The notes under the pieces were generated by a model, which saw only the letters and a list, made by a program, of their open reading frames with translations, was not told the DNA's origin and searched no databases. The translations under genes and the position numbers were made by a program. From Auricularia sp. M13 (lineage: Eukaryota; Basidiomycota; Agaricomycetes; Auriculariales; Auriculariaceae), in assembly GCA_037042915.1 (NCBI GenBank), contig CM073193.1, positions 6,076,001 through 6,140,000 on the forward strand: a stretch of DNA of 64,000 bases. The letters run 5' to 3'. Below are positions 51,872 to 62,819 of the stretch, one piece after another. Every line of letters begins with the position of its first letter. The stretch's first letter is position 1.

Positions 51872-54800
51872 ATGGCGCCGTGCCCCGAGTTCTTGGACAA
51901 TGGCGCCTGCACGGCTGAAGACTGCCCTCACCAGCACAATGTCTTCATCTGCCGCCTTTGCCGTCTATGGTGTGTGAGCTCGCAGAGCTACCAGCAGCAC
52001 CTGCGCGGCAAAAAGCACCAGCAGACATTGCGCTCTGGCGGGACGCGCGTCGAGCTTCCGACCTGGTGCGATGCGTGCCATTGCAGCCTCAAGAGCGTTT
52101 CTACCCAGGCGGACTACGACATGCATGTGCGGGGAAAGCGGCACCAGGCTGCGCTCGCCGCGCGCGATCTCCGCGGCGACACGGCGTATCCGGCGGACCC
52201 AGATGCACACTGCGACGTGTGCGACTGCGACTTCTTCGAGCGGGAACGGGCGCGGCACGAGGCCTCGTACGAGCACAAGAAGAAAGAGCGCTTCGCGGCA
52301 TACCAGGCCGCGTTCGACGAGGCCGAGCGCGACAAGGCCGGCGTCAACGTGGAAGCCAACATCGACTTCCCGTTCCTCGACACGCCGCGGGTGACCGGCG
52401 CGTCCCTGAGGGCACGCCGCAGCGTCGAGGTCGCCTTCTCTTCGGCGGATAACACCATCTGGCTCGTAGGCGCACGCTTCTCCTCTAGTCTCAGCAGCAG
52501 ACGCGAGGTCTAGTACGTAGCATCGCCGCCATTCCCCCCTGTCGGGTTCAATTCGCCCTAACCCTTCTCCAGTTTCACAACCCCCTATCTTGAACGTGGC
52601 ATCCGCCTGCTGAGTGGCCGCGTCGAGTCGGTCGAGGTTCTTTTTGACTCGCATGGCACAGTTGGCCGGTTCGAGGATCGGCTAGAGCTCACGTTTGAGG
52701 ATCGCAGCCTTGGGAAACGGTTCGCCATTGTACGGCCCATCGCGGCGGTCGTCGGGAACCGCGAGGACTACGAGGCTATCAAGCCCGTAGCACCCTACGT
52801 GCCGCGCGTGCGCAAAGCGGCTGTGCAGGAGCACGACCTGGACATCGAAAAGGGCCCGAAGCCGCGGGCGCTCGCTGATATAGACTGGGTCGTTTCACTG
52901 CCCAAATATGAAATCCCTCGCCACTTGAGCGATGTGATTGCGACTGTGCGCAGAGGCAGCGAACTTATACGTCGTCTGCGAACGTCTTTCCTTCCAGCCC
53001 GGTTCGGGCCTGACACCTATGCGCGGTTCTTCCGGACGCTTCTCTATGTCGAGGAGGCTCAGCTCAGGTAATACTCTTTCAAAGAACTCAGATACTGAGT
53101 CTCATAGCATTGCAGCGTCGATATCGAAACCTTCGACATGGACAACGTCGCTCTTGAGCCTGTGGCTGGCTTCTACAGGTCAGTAATCTGTGACTCATGT
53201 CATTGAGTTGCGGAGCTGAGACGTTACCAGGTTTGCCGTTCCCGGACTGGCTGAGAAGCGGCCTAGTCTCATCGTTGGAGACCGTATTCTCGTGCAACAC
53301 GCCGGTGGCAAATCGGGCCACTGGTGGGAGGGCCGCGTGTTCCGCGTGCGCCAGCTAGAGGTTGACCTGATGTTCAACGGCCGCTTCAATGCATTCCGCG
53401 GCCAGAAATTTAACGTCAAGTTCCGTCTCAACCGTCTAACGCTGAGGCGCATGCATCAGGCGCTCGATAGCCCCTTTTCCCAGGAGCGCGTGCTGTTTCC
53501 TGCGCTGGACCATTTTGCGCACGCTCGGCGGCCGACGAATGCGCGGCTCGATGCCATTCGACCGGGCGAGCGCAAGATTTCGGAGAATAGGCACCAGCTG
53601 GAAGCTGTGGCCGCGATTCTGGGGCAGCATGCGGGTAGCGCGCCGTTCGTCGTCTTTGGGCCGTAAGTTCAACATCCGTCTGCCGCAAAAAGGTACCAAT
53701 TGTCTGACTTGCAACATTGACAGACCGGGAACTGGAAAGACTATCACCATCGTAGAGGCCATGAGGCAGCTCACACTGACCGATCCTGAGGCCCGCATCC
53801 TTGCTTGTGCGCCCAGTAATTCTGCGGCCGACCTGCTTGCGGAACGTCTGGCGCGCGCTGGTCTGAACACGCGAGAGTTGTTCAGACTGAATGCTCCTTC
53901 GCGCAGTGTCGACACGCTGCCGCAGACTCTGCTCTCGTATTCTCTCCGCAACGACGAAGGCACATTCTGCGTCCCTCGCGTCGCCGAACTCAAGCGCTTC
54001 CGCGTGGTTGTTGTGACTTGCGTCTCTGCTAGCGTCCCGCACGGCGTGGGTGTTTCTCGTGGACACTACTCGCACATATTTATCGACGAAGCGGGCCAGG
54101 CGTCGGAACCCGAGGCGATGATTCCCATCAAGACGCTCGCCGACTCGCGAACCAATGTCATTCTAGCTGGGGATCCTCGCCAACTGGGACCTATTGTGCA
54201 CAGTCGTGCCGCTCAGGCTCTGGGTCTTCAGCTGTCTTTCCTGGACCGCCTCATGGCTCGAGAAGCCTATCGCGACGACATGCGTGGCGTGAGGTGCGTT
54301 CACCCGCACTTGGTGGCTACTTCTCATTGAACGGCAATCTCAGTTTCGTGAAGCTCACGCAGAACTTCCGCTCGCACCCCGTCATCTTGAGCTTCCCGAA
54401 CAGACAGTTCTATGCTAACGAGCTCGAGCCGTGCGGGGATCGCGCTGTCACGAGCAGCCTCACGCGCAGTGACGTCCTCGCACGCCAGTTCGTGCCCATC
54501 GTCTTTGAGAACATCTCGGGCAAGGACGCACGCGAAGCGCAGTCCCCGTCATTCTTCAACGTTGCAGAGGCTTCGCTCGTCAAGCAGTATGTTCAGGATC
54601 TCATGGCTGACCAGAAGCTTCGTCTCCGTGCGTAACCTATTTCCGATCTACCAGTACTGCGCGTTCTGATATGCAACTTTTTCTCACTGGTTCGCAGTTG
54701 ACGAACACATTGGAATCATTGCCCCTTACCACGCTCAAGTGTGCAAAATTCGCACGCTGCTCTCTAAGATGCCGAAGGGGCGGAAGATCAAAGTCGGCAG

Positions 54801-55309
54801 CGTGGAGGAGTTCCAGGGGCAGGAACGACGTGTTATCATCATCTCGACCGTGCGCAGTTCGCGGGACTTTGTCTCGTACGACCTGCGGCACACTCTCGGC
54901 TTTGTCGCTAATCCCCGGCGCTTCAACGGTCAGTGAAATCTCGCTTGCTCATAGCTCATCTCGACCTCATCGCATTCCCATTGCAGTGGCCGTCACCCGC
55001 GCACAAGCTTTGGTCGTCATTATCGGCGACGCGTCGGTGTTGTCCCTCGACCCGCTCTGGCGTGCGTTCATGAACTACATATATGACGCTGGTGGTTGGA
55101 AGGGCAAGAAGCCCGATTGGGACACCGAGGAGGAAGTGATCGAGGTCCGTCCCGGCTACGACAAGGCCATACGCACGCTCGCTATCAGCGAGATGGACGC
55201 GCTGGTCGAGCGGACCAAGGAGGTCGTTCTGCAGCGCACGCGGGGTTCGGATGACGGCGAGCAGGAGTGGGATGGCGCCGTTGACAAGGAATGGAAGGAA
55301 GCTGAGTAG
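51872..55309 (+). CDS. SDE3/MOV10-type SF1 RNA helicase with N-terminal zinc fingers
   Basis: Superfamily 1 RNA helicase of the SDE3/MOV10 group, linked to RNA silencing and retroelement control in plants and animals. The N-terminus has a CCCH-like [19 protein letters not shown] and matrin-type C2H2 fingers ([65 protein letters not shown]). The helicase core follows: FGP-PGTGKT (Walker A, split by an intron at about 53664-53724), [16 protein letters not shown] (Ia), [17 protein letters not shown] (DEAG, motif II), [13 protein letters not shown] (III), TQNFRSHP (IV), [21 protein letters not shown] (V) and [15 protein letters not shown] (VI). All motifs are present. The C-terminal tail is acidic and ends VDKEWKEAE. 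About ten exons. A transposon island lies 8 kb away, but no direct link is implied. Confidence 0.92.
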
Positions 55310-55523
55310 GCTGCCTTCACCAGCGGATTGACCGATGGCAGTTTCATAGAATTTACATCAGGATCCGTTTTAAGTCATGTTTATCCTACACTCTAATACT
55401 ATTGTTCGTCGTCCTTGGGCCATATAAGAATGATACAGCGTTAGCGCATTGTTCTAAGTATAATGATTGTCCACGTAGATGTCCCTGTGAGATCCATCAT
55501 GACCCTGCTGGCAACGAGCGGCA

Positions 55524-57204
55524 CTACCACAGGAGACCGATGGCGAATGCAGCCACAGCGAGCGCCGCAGTCTCTGAGAGGGGACAACGTACGGCGGCCC
55601 CAGTATCGTCGCTGGGGAACTCAATGTCACTCGTCTGCGCCGCGGACGGCGTGGTCTGCGTGGCACTCGTCGAAGTGCTCGTCGGAGGCGCGGCGGAGAC
55701 GGTGTACGTGCGAATGAAGTTGATGTCGAAATACGCGTCGTCGTAGTTGTTCCCCGGGCCGATGACATTGTCGTTATAGCAGGTGCCGGTGGGTCCGGTA
55801 TTCTTGCATGTGGAGTTGTATATCGACGGGATGCCCGCCCAGTTGCCGCAAAGCGTGATGTCGATGATGATCTTCTGCGCGGTGAAGAACTTCTCCATGT
55901 CGCAGGTGGAGGAGGGGTACGAGGCCACTGGGGGGCCCCATGTCGAAATGTCAAGAGTAGTGCCTCCGTCCTTTATGACTTGTGGCACGGCCGCTCGCTG
56001 TGCATCCTCAACAATATGACCGCGCGCCCAGGGCCCAGACGCGCAGGCTTACCGTCCAGAACCATATGCTATGTAGGGCGTTAGTGTCGTGATACATCGA
56101 CAAAACGAGAGGGCGTGCTTACAAAACGCCTCTGGATTATGGATTCCGTATGAATGACAGAATTTTGCAAAAGATTGGGATTGGGAAGGCTTACGCGATG
56201 TCGAATTGGGTAGCCCAGACACCTAGACAGTCGTATACGATAAGCAACTCTCACAAGAACTCAGAGGAAAAGGACAGTGCAGCTTACCTCCGCCGGCCGC
56301 AGCGAAGGGGGCGCCGTAACTTTTTGTATCGGGGTCCTGAACTGTGCATCCAGCAGGCACACTGCAGTTCTTCTCGCCATACCACCCGAGTTCGTTCGTG
56401 CCTTCTTGATGCGTGCAGCCGTCGATGGTATGCAGGGCAACTTGGTTGCGGGCTTGTAAGTTAATGCCCTCGATGATGTCGATCTCCCCTGTGGGGGTAT
56501 TAGTGGATTTCCAGGCGTTGGGCGGGTGTGGGCTACCTCCGATAGGCCAATCTTCACCGTGCGTCCAGATAGAAGGCCATACTGCGTTTCGGTGAGATCT
56601 CTTCGGCTATATAGCAGGCGTTAATGGTGATACCGGAACAGCCGTAGGGCAAATGATTCTGCGTCAATTAGGAAGGCTGTAGCAGGGCACAGCGCAAGCT
56701 ACTCACGATGTCAAACACCCAGAGCGATCCAAAGTCGTAAGAATCCTTCGATTCGATTCGTATCTGCCAGTGTTGGATCGGTTTTTGCCTGATCGCTGGT
56801 GACGTATCGCGGACGCACCGTGTTTCGTTTGTAGTTGAAGGGCACGTTCGTGAAGTTGTCAACGCGAATGATCGTTGATCCCAAAGGGGTCGTTTGTACA
56901 AGTTCATTAGAAAAGGCGTCCTCCCGGTTGAGATAATTGACATCGCCTGCGCACGGTCCACCGTGAGCCACACGCTGGCAAACCAGGCAAGCACACTTCG
57001 AACCTAATGTCAAGTTATCCCTGGGCACCCCAGTGAGCAGCGCGTCGAGTCCAGTGAGGATGGCACGCACCAGAACCCGTAAAAGTCCCACTGGTCGAAG
57101 AAGGTCGCGCCCTTGTGCTCGCGCACGAGGTCGAATGCGCGAGCAGACCGCAAAATCGTGAAAGGCCCCAAGAGCACGGGAAGCCAGGCGTAATACATGA
57201 TCAT
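55524..57204 (-). CDS. GH16 family glycosidase, second copy, GPI-type tail
   Basis: Paralogue of the gene at 19913-21778, on the opposite strand. Start ATG 57204 (MIMYYAWLPVLLGPFTILRS), then VREHKGATFFDQWDFYGFW, DNLTLGDVNYLN and VDNFTNVPFNYKRNT. YDFGSLWVFDI leads to NHLPYGCS and WPSIWTHGEDWP. The catalytic motif is GEIDIIEGI. Further blocks: ARNQVALHTIDGCTH, NCSVPAGCTVQD, AAAGGG, WFWTR-type segment, ITLCGNWAGIPSIYNSTC and NDNVIGPGNNYDDAYFDINF. The end is Thr/Ser-rich followed by ETAALAVAAFAIGLLW, a GPI-type tail. Stop at 55524. Intron positions broadly follow copy 1. The reading upstream of 57204 is open but its first codons lack an ATG with a signal peptide, so 57204 was chosen. Confidence 0.85.
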
Positions 57205-57719
57205 GTCGTGCAGCAGAAGCTGGAGGCTGGCTTCAGCCAGCAGGGCTAGGCGCTTTAACAAGTTGGGATCGACAAGGTCGGGCCGGAAGTAAGCAAAGCG
57301 AGCACGTGCCTCCAGCGCTCCGCAGCACCACGTGTGGGCACTCGAACTCGCAATTTTCGACAATCCTAAATTAAGCAGGCACGGGCGGGTAACTCGATAC
57401 ATTCTAGCAAACAAATATTCATCTTTCAAGAGAGAACGACATAAGTCACGAACATACGACGTCGGAGTTTCTTACAGGCTGCTCTTGAACCTTTGAACCT
57501 TTGAACGGAGTCCATGCTGGTCAGTCAGCGCGCTTCCAGTTGAACTCGAAGGTACCGCACCCAATCACAGATTAGGATAATCATGGCTTGCTCACCGGTC
57601 TTCAGCGCTTCAGCAGGCGTTCCAGGCCCCACTTTCGGCCATTTTCGAGTAGTGCCAACTGCCAAACGATAGGTACCTCTTCCTGTCCACAGTCCATCGT
57701 CCTGGCAGGTGCTTGTGCA
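57205..57719. other. Intergenic between divergent GH16 and NACHT-WD40 genes
   Basis: Shared upstream region of two divergently transcribed genes. A minus-strand open frame overlaps it but has no supported start. A direct repeat AACCTTTGAACCTTTGAAC occurs near 57487-57505. Confidence 0.45.
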
Positions 57720-60700
57720 ATGTCGATCAGAGCGAAACTCAGAACAAAGCTCGGGCAGTACGGACAGCGACTTGGTATCTCCCGGCCGAGTTCGCCGTCT
57801 GGCGCGACAGTGAGCAGCCATTTGTCTTGCGGTTGTGGAGCTAGCAACTGACCGACGAGTCGCAGCCTAATCCGCCAACGCCAAGCGCGTCAGGCGAAGG
57901 CCCAGCTCACCGATCAGCGCCTGGCGCGGCTGTTTCCCGCCCGCCAGGCGGTGACGACCACGACGCGCCGCCTCTCACAACGGGCGAGGTTCTTGTTCTC
58001 AGTTGTAGCGTTTCGCCGACGCCTTACGGATGACAGGTCGGTGCTCTCGTCGAGCAAGCAGGAGAGGGATTTGCTGGTGCTCAACGCCTCGGAGACAAGA
58101 CTGGAGGCGCCCTCGACCACTGGGAGGCGGCAGAGTCCACCTTCAAGCTGTGGAACGAGGTCGTCTCGACGATAGAGACATTTGCGGACGCGGCCTCCCA
58201 GTTCGGAAAGGTATGGTGCTCTGCGCTCTATCATTAGCGATCGTCTGAATGTCGGTGTACAGATACACCCGTATGTGGGAGCAGTGACGAGCGCGATCGA
58301 TATTATCGTGAAGGTTCGGATGCAGCATTCCGCCTTCGACCACCATTGACGCGTCGTATAGCCCATCAAGAAGCAGCACGCCCGCGATGACGCGTTTGAA
58401 GCGCTGTTGAAGGAGCTGATACGCACGTACGACCTCGTGAAGAAAGAGCTCTATCACGACGCAGCCCGCGTGAAGAAGCCAGCGAATTACCAGACCAAGC
58501 TTTTGTTGAAGATGTTGGCTAAAACGGAGACCTGTGCTCGTTTCATCAAAGACGAGTACATTGCGCAAGGATTCTGTAAGCAAACTGGTTGTTGTGCGAA
58601 AGAATCTGGAATAATTAACTGCCGTCTAGGGTCCCGTACAACGAAGAATGTCTTCCGCGGCGGCGATGTCGACACCCGCATGCAGCAATTTACGACGGTA
58701 TTCGTGGATTTGCGAGAGCAATGGCGCGATGAGAAACTCATGTATCTTGGTGCGTACATGGGAGTCGCCCGCCATGGTGCTGAAATCGTCTTCAGAGGCG
58801 TCAACCATGCTTGAGAGGCTACCGCGCGTCCGGAATGCCGGCCACACAACGCAGAAGTCGTGCCTACCGGGCACAAGAGACCCAGTCCTGCGCAGGCTTA
58901 TGGCGTGGATGAACGATGAAAGCGGTACTCGCGCGCAGTACCTCGTTGGAGTTGCTGGTAGTGGCAAGTCGTCCATCGCGCACACCATTGCCTCGAAAAT
59001 GCAGGAAGAAAACCGACTTGGGTCGTTCTTCGCGTTCGACCGCAGCGAGACGGATCGGGTTCCGCAGCGCACACTCAGCACCATTGCTCATGATCTAGCT
59101 CTGGCAAACGAGGACTACCGAGATGCACTCATCAGAGTCCTTAAGGAAGATCCCATGCTCGCTAGCTCGATAGACATCGACAAGCAGTGGTATCGACTGA
59201 TTCTTGAACCTTCGAGCGGTCTTGCGCTCGAGGATCCGCTGCTCATTGTCGTCGATGCCCTTGACGAATGTCCCGAGGAGCCTGACTCGGAGACTCGTGA
59301 CCAGCTATTGCAACTTCTGACGACGAGCGCATTGCAGCTTCCGGCGAGCCTCCGATTGTTAGTCACATCTCGCGCGGAGTCGGACATCGTGCAGGCAACG
59401 AGGCCCGAGAACCGTCTCGATCTGGCTGATTTCACGGCCGACGAGGACATCCATGTCTTTATCCGGAGCAAACTGCTTCGTCCTGACGAAGGCGGCTTGA
59501 CTGAAGCCGAGTGCACGACTCTTGCGGAGGCAGCGGACGGCCTGTTCCAATGGGCCGCCACGGCGTGCAGATTCCTGACCCAGAAACTAGCCGGAACCAC
59601 CGTGAGCGAGAGGTTCAATACCCATCGCGCGGAATTGACTCAAGGCGATCTGCAAGTCGATCGAGGCCGCCCTTCGCTCAACAACCTGTACCAAACGGTC
59701 CTGGCAGCTACTTTCTTCGACACCAGGAAAGACAGCCCGGCGATGGTCCGATTCCGCGCTGTACTGGCGCTTGTTCTCTGTGCGACTTCGGCACCTTCCA
59801 TGGATGCCCTCCAGGAGATCTATAACCTAGTCGAAGGCCGCCTTGCTGCCCCGGTTGCTGGCCACCGCTCGCTTCAAGTGAAGAGCGTGCTCGGACACAT
59901 GGGCGCCGTTCTAGAGGGAACGAGCACATCAACGTCTCCTGTCCGCCCTATGCACGCCTCATTCCGTGAATTCCTACTCGAAGAATCTCGGAGCCAGGCC
60001 TGGTGCATACTTCCAGAAGATCTCAGTTGGGCGCGGTCCGTACTGGCACTTGGCACAGTCCTCATAATGGCGCGGGATCTCGCATTCAACATGTGTGACT
60101 TGCCATCGTCGTCAGTTGCGAACAACCAGGTTCTGGACCTCCCTTCACGTCTGTCCAAGCTTCCAGTCGCTCTATCATACAGTGCTGTGAACTTCGGATC
60201 ACAGATATCTCAACTTCTGGATGCATTGCCCCCTGACTCTGCTGCTCCACTGGAGGGTATTCGTGCTGCTTTGCGCGACGTCCTGTACCAAAAGTTCCTT
60301 TTCTGGCTAGAGTTCCTCAGTGTTACAGGCACGACGTCAGTCATATTTTCGAGTTTGCAAACTGCTCGTCTGCTTTTTTCGGTGAGCAGCCTTGCATGTA
60401 CCGTGATTGTTTCCTCATTTCCTTGGTATGGATTTGCAGGACAGAGAGACGCAGGAGTTCATCGCAGATGCGTTATGCTTCTGTTCAAACTTCGAAGAGA
60501 TCATAGATGTCTCAGCACCCGGTATTTATGTGTCTGCTCTCCCTTTCACGCCCGCATATTCTCCTATTCGTCAACGATTTCTTCCCCACTTCCCAGGCAT
60601 ACCTGTGGTCAATCCGACTCCGCCTCCGTGGGTCGACCCCACTCCAGGGATTACATTCGATGTGGATGATCCAATCTGCGTCGTCTGTACTTCCGACTCG

Positions 60701-62366
60701 CTGCTCGTTTCAGGGACCTCGGATGGGCTGCAACTCACTGACACCAATAATTCGTGGCACTCCATCTCCGTCTCCCTTCCGAGTCCGATCTTATGCATTG
60801 CCTATTCTCCAACGCGCGATCTCATAGTGGCTGGTGATAAAGACGGATCGCTCTCGTTGTGGCATCCCGCTACACTGGATGGGATTATGACAGTCGAGGG
60901 TCGCCACAGCGTTGGGGTGCGATCTGTTTGCTTCACTCCGAACGGGCACCTGATTATATCGGCGTCGAATGATGGCACTATAAACTGCTGGGATTCTTTC
61001 TCCGGAAAGCTGGTCCGAACGCTAGAAGGCGGCGACGGCATGGCGAGTGTCGTCTGTTCCCCAGATGGCCTTCGCTTCTACTCTGCGCACGAAACAACAA
61101 TTCATATTTGGACTCTTTCTGACGGCAAATCTATCGGCTCCGTCTCCGTGACAGAGTCCTCAATCGTATGCATAGCCCATTCTCCCACGAGAAATCATCT
61201 GGCTGTTGGCCTTGACGATTCATCCATTCAAATCTGGGATACCGATACCCGACAAATCATTCGGTCACTTCTCGGCGCATCTGGCACATGCGGGTGGCTA
61301 ATGTGGTCCCCTGATGACCGGTACTTGGTGTCAGCACGCGGGGCACCCTTTGCTTGGCCTGCACCAGGGCGGAAGGGAGTCGAGCTTTGGGATGCAGAGG
61401 AGTTGCAACTTCTGAACAGTTGGCCACACATCATCATGAAGACTGCCGTCTTTATGCCCGACGGGCTGAGCGTCGTCTTGATCTCACCTTTCGTCGGACT
61501 CTGCGTGCAGAAGATTGAAAACATGGTCGAACAATCGGATTGGTCTGTCTCAATCAATAGCGTCGCATACTCAGCCGACGGTCACTTTATCCGCGCCGGA
61601 TGTGACACACTTGGTTTGCGTTTCTGGCACTCGCAAACAGGCGCACCTACGCATTTCCCTCGCGGCCTCTCATGGCGACATCCCAGCCCAAGCTCACCGG
61701 ACGGGCTTCTCACAGTAACATTCGACGAGGCAGATATCGTGGTGCACGCTACGAAGGACGGGACAGTCGTTCGGACGGTTCTGTCTGGACACCAGGACCT
61801 CGTCATAGCGGGGGACATTTCTCCCGACGGGCAGAGATTGGTGACCGTCTCATACGACCAGACAGTCCGCATTTGGGACCTCGAAGCCCACGCTCAGCTC
61901 GGAGAGCCCTTCACAGTCGACTGGGCCGCCGAGGGCGTCGAACGTCCCGACCATTTCACGTGCGTCTCTTTTTCGCCAGACGGTCGCGAGGTCGTCGCCG
62001 GAGCGAGCGACACGCTGCTCAGGATCTGGCCGATCGAGCCAAGGATAGGTAAATTCCTCTCGTCCCTCCTGCTGTTATCAATGTCACTCACAACTATTAT
62101 TTGCAGTGGGAGATCGTCAAGAAAGCATTTATATCAATTACACCCCTCCTAGCCAGGACGCAGAACCTGACTTCAAGATCCCTGAGGAACACCAGTTTCG
62201 GTCGTATGTCTGGTCACCTGGCGTGCGGCTTGTCCTCGGGCTGCCATTCACATCCATCGATTTCACCAATGCACGTCTAGGCACAGACTGGGCGCAATGT
62301 TACCAGCCGAATGCAGAGTCGCAGGGCCCAGCAGTTCGCACGGACCATACAAAGGAAAGGGTGTAG
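57720..62366 (+). CDS. NACHT-WD40 STAND protein (NLR-like)
   Basis: Fungal NLR-like architecture: N-terminal helical region, NACHT NTPase, WD40 sensor. Start MSIRAKLRTKLGQYGQRL at 57720, then a Pro/Ser-rich linker and helical exons (ALDHWEAAESTFKLWNEVV, FADAASQFGK, IHPYVGAVTSAIDIIV, ALLKELIRTYDLVKKELYH, MQQFTTVFVDLREQWRDEK). The peptide CLPGTRDPVLRRLMAWMND precedes the NACHT core: VGVAGSGKSSIAHTIASKM (Walker A), LLIVVDALDECPE (Walker B), LRLLVTSRAESD. The C-terminal half has about ten WD-like units, including VRSVCFTPNGHLIISASNDG, IQIWDTDTRQIIRSL and LVTVSYDQTVRIWDLEAHAQ. The final exon ends VRTDHTKERV at 62366. WD repeats look diverged from one another, unlike the near-identical arrays of HET-E types. 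N-terminal exon joins before 58330 are approximate. Confidence 0.85.
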
Positions 62367-62819
62367 ATACTGGTCATGCTATTGTTACATGTAATAGCCA
62401 CTGTATCCAGCCAGGCTGTATCCCACAAGATGTGATGTTGAATTTGGGAGTACCGCACACCAGACTCGGAAAGCATCAGCGGGCACATCCAGACGAGCAA
62501 CAAGATCGGTACTATTGGGATCACAGGCTGACAGACAAAAAAACACGCAAGACATGTACACGGGCAACATGAGCAACGAAACGAAACGAAACGAAACGAA
62601 CCAGGAGAAACGAGCCGGGAGGAAAAGAGCCGAGAAAAGAGAAAGAGACCAGAACAGAGGGGAACAAAGGGGGGAGGGGGGAGATAGTACAGCGTAGACA
62701 ACAGCATTCGAAAGCAAACGAAAACATACTCAGACTGGATGGATTCTTCCTTCCTTCATTCTTCCCTTCTTCCTTTCTTCATCCTTCCTTCGCTATCCCC
62801 CGCGCAAAGCAAGCAAGCT
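62367..62819. other. Intergenic, convergent 3' ends
   Basis: Spacer between the NACHT-WD40 stop and the stop of a minus-strand gene. Contains a short ACGAA tandem (five units near 62577-62601) and a TTCC-rich pyrimidine tract near 62745-62795. No gene seen. Confidence 0.5.

Noticed and set aside
57010-57429. Longer N-terminus for the second GH16 gene
   Set aside because: The upstream extension is open but lacks a signal peptide at its start; ATG 57204 gives a signal-anchor-like N-terminus directly before the conserved region.
62515-62727. Small ORFs around the ACGAA repeat
   Set aside because: Low-complexity translation of a short tandem repeat between convergent genes.
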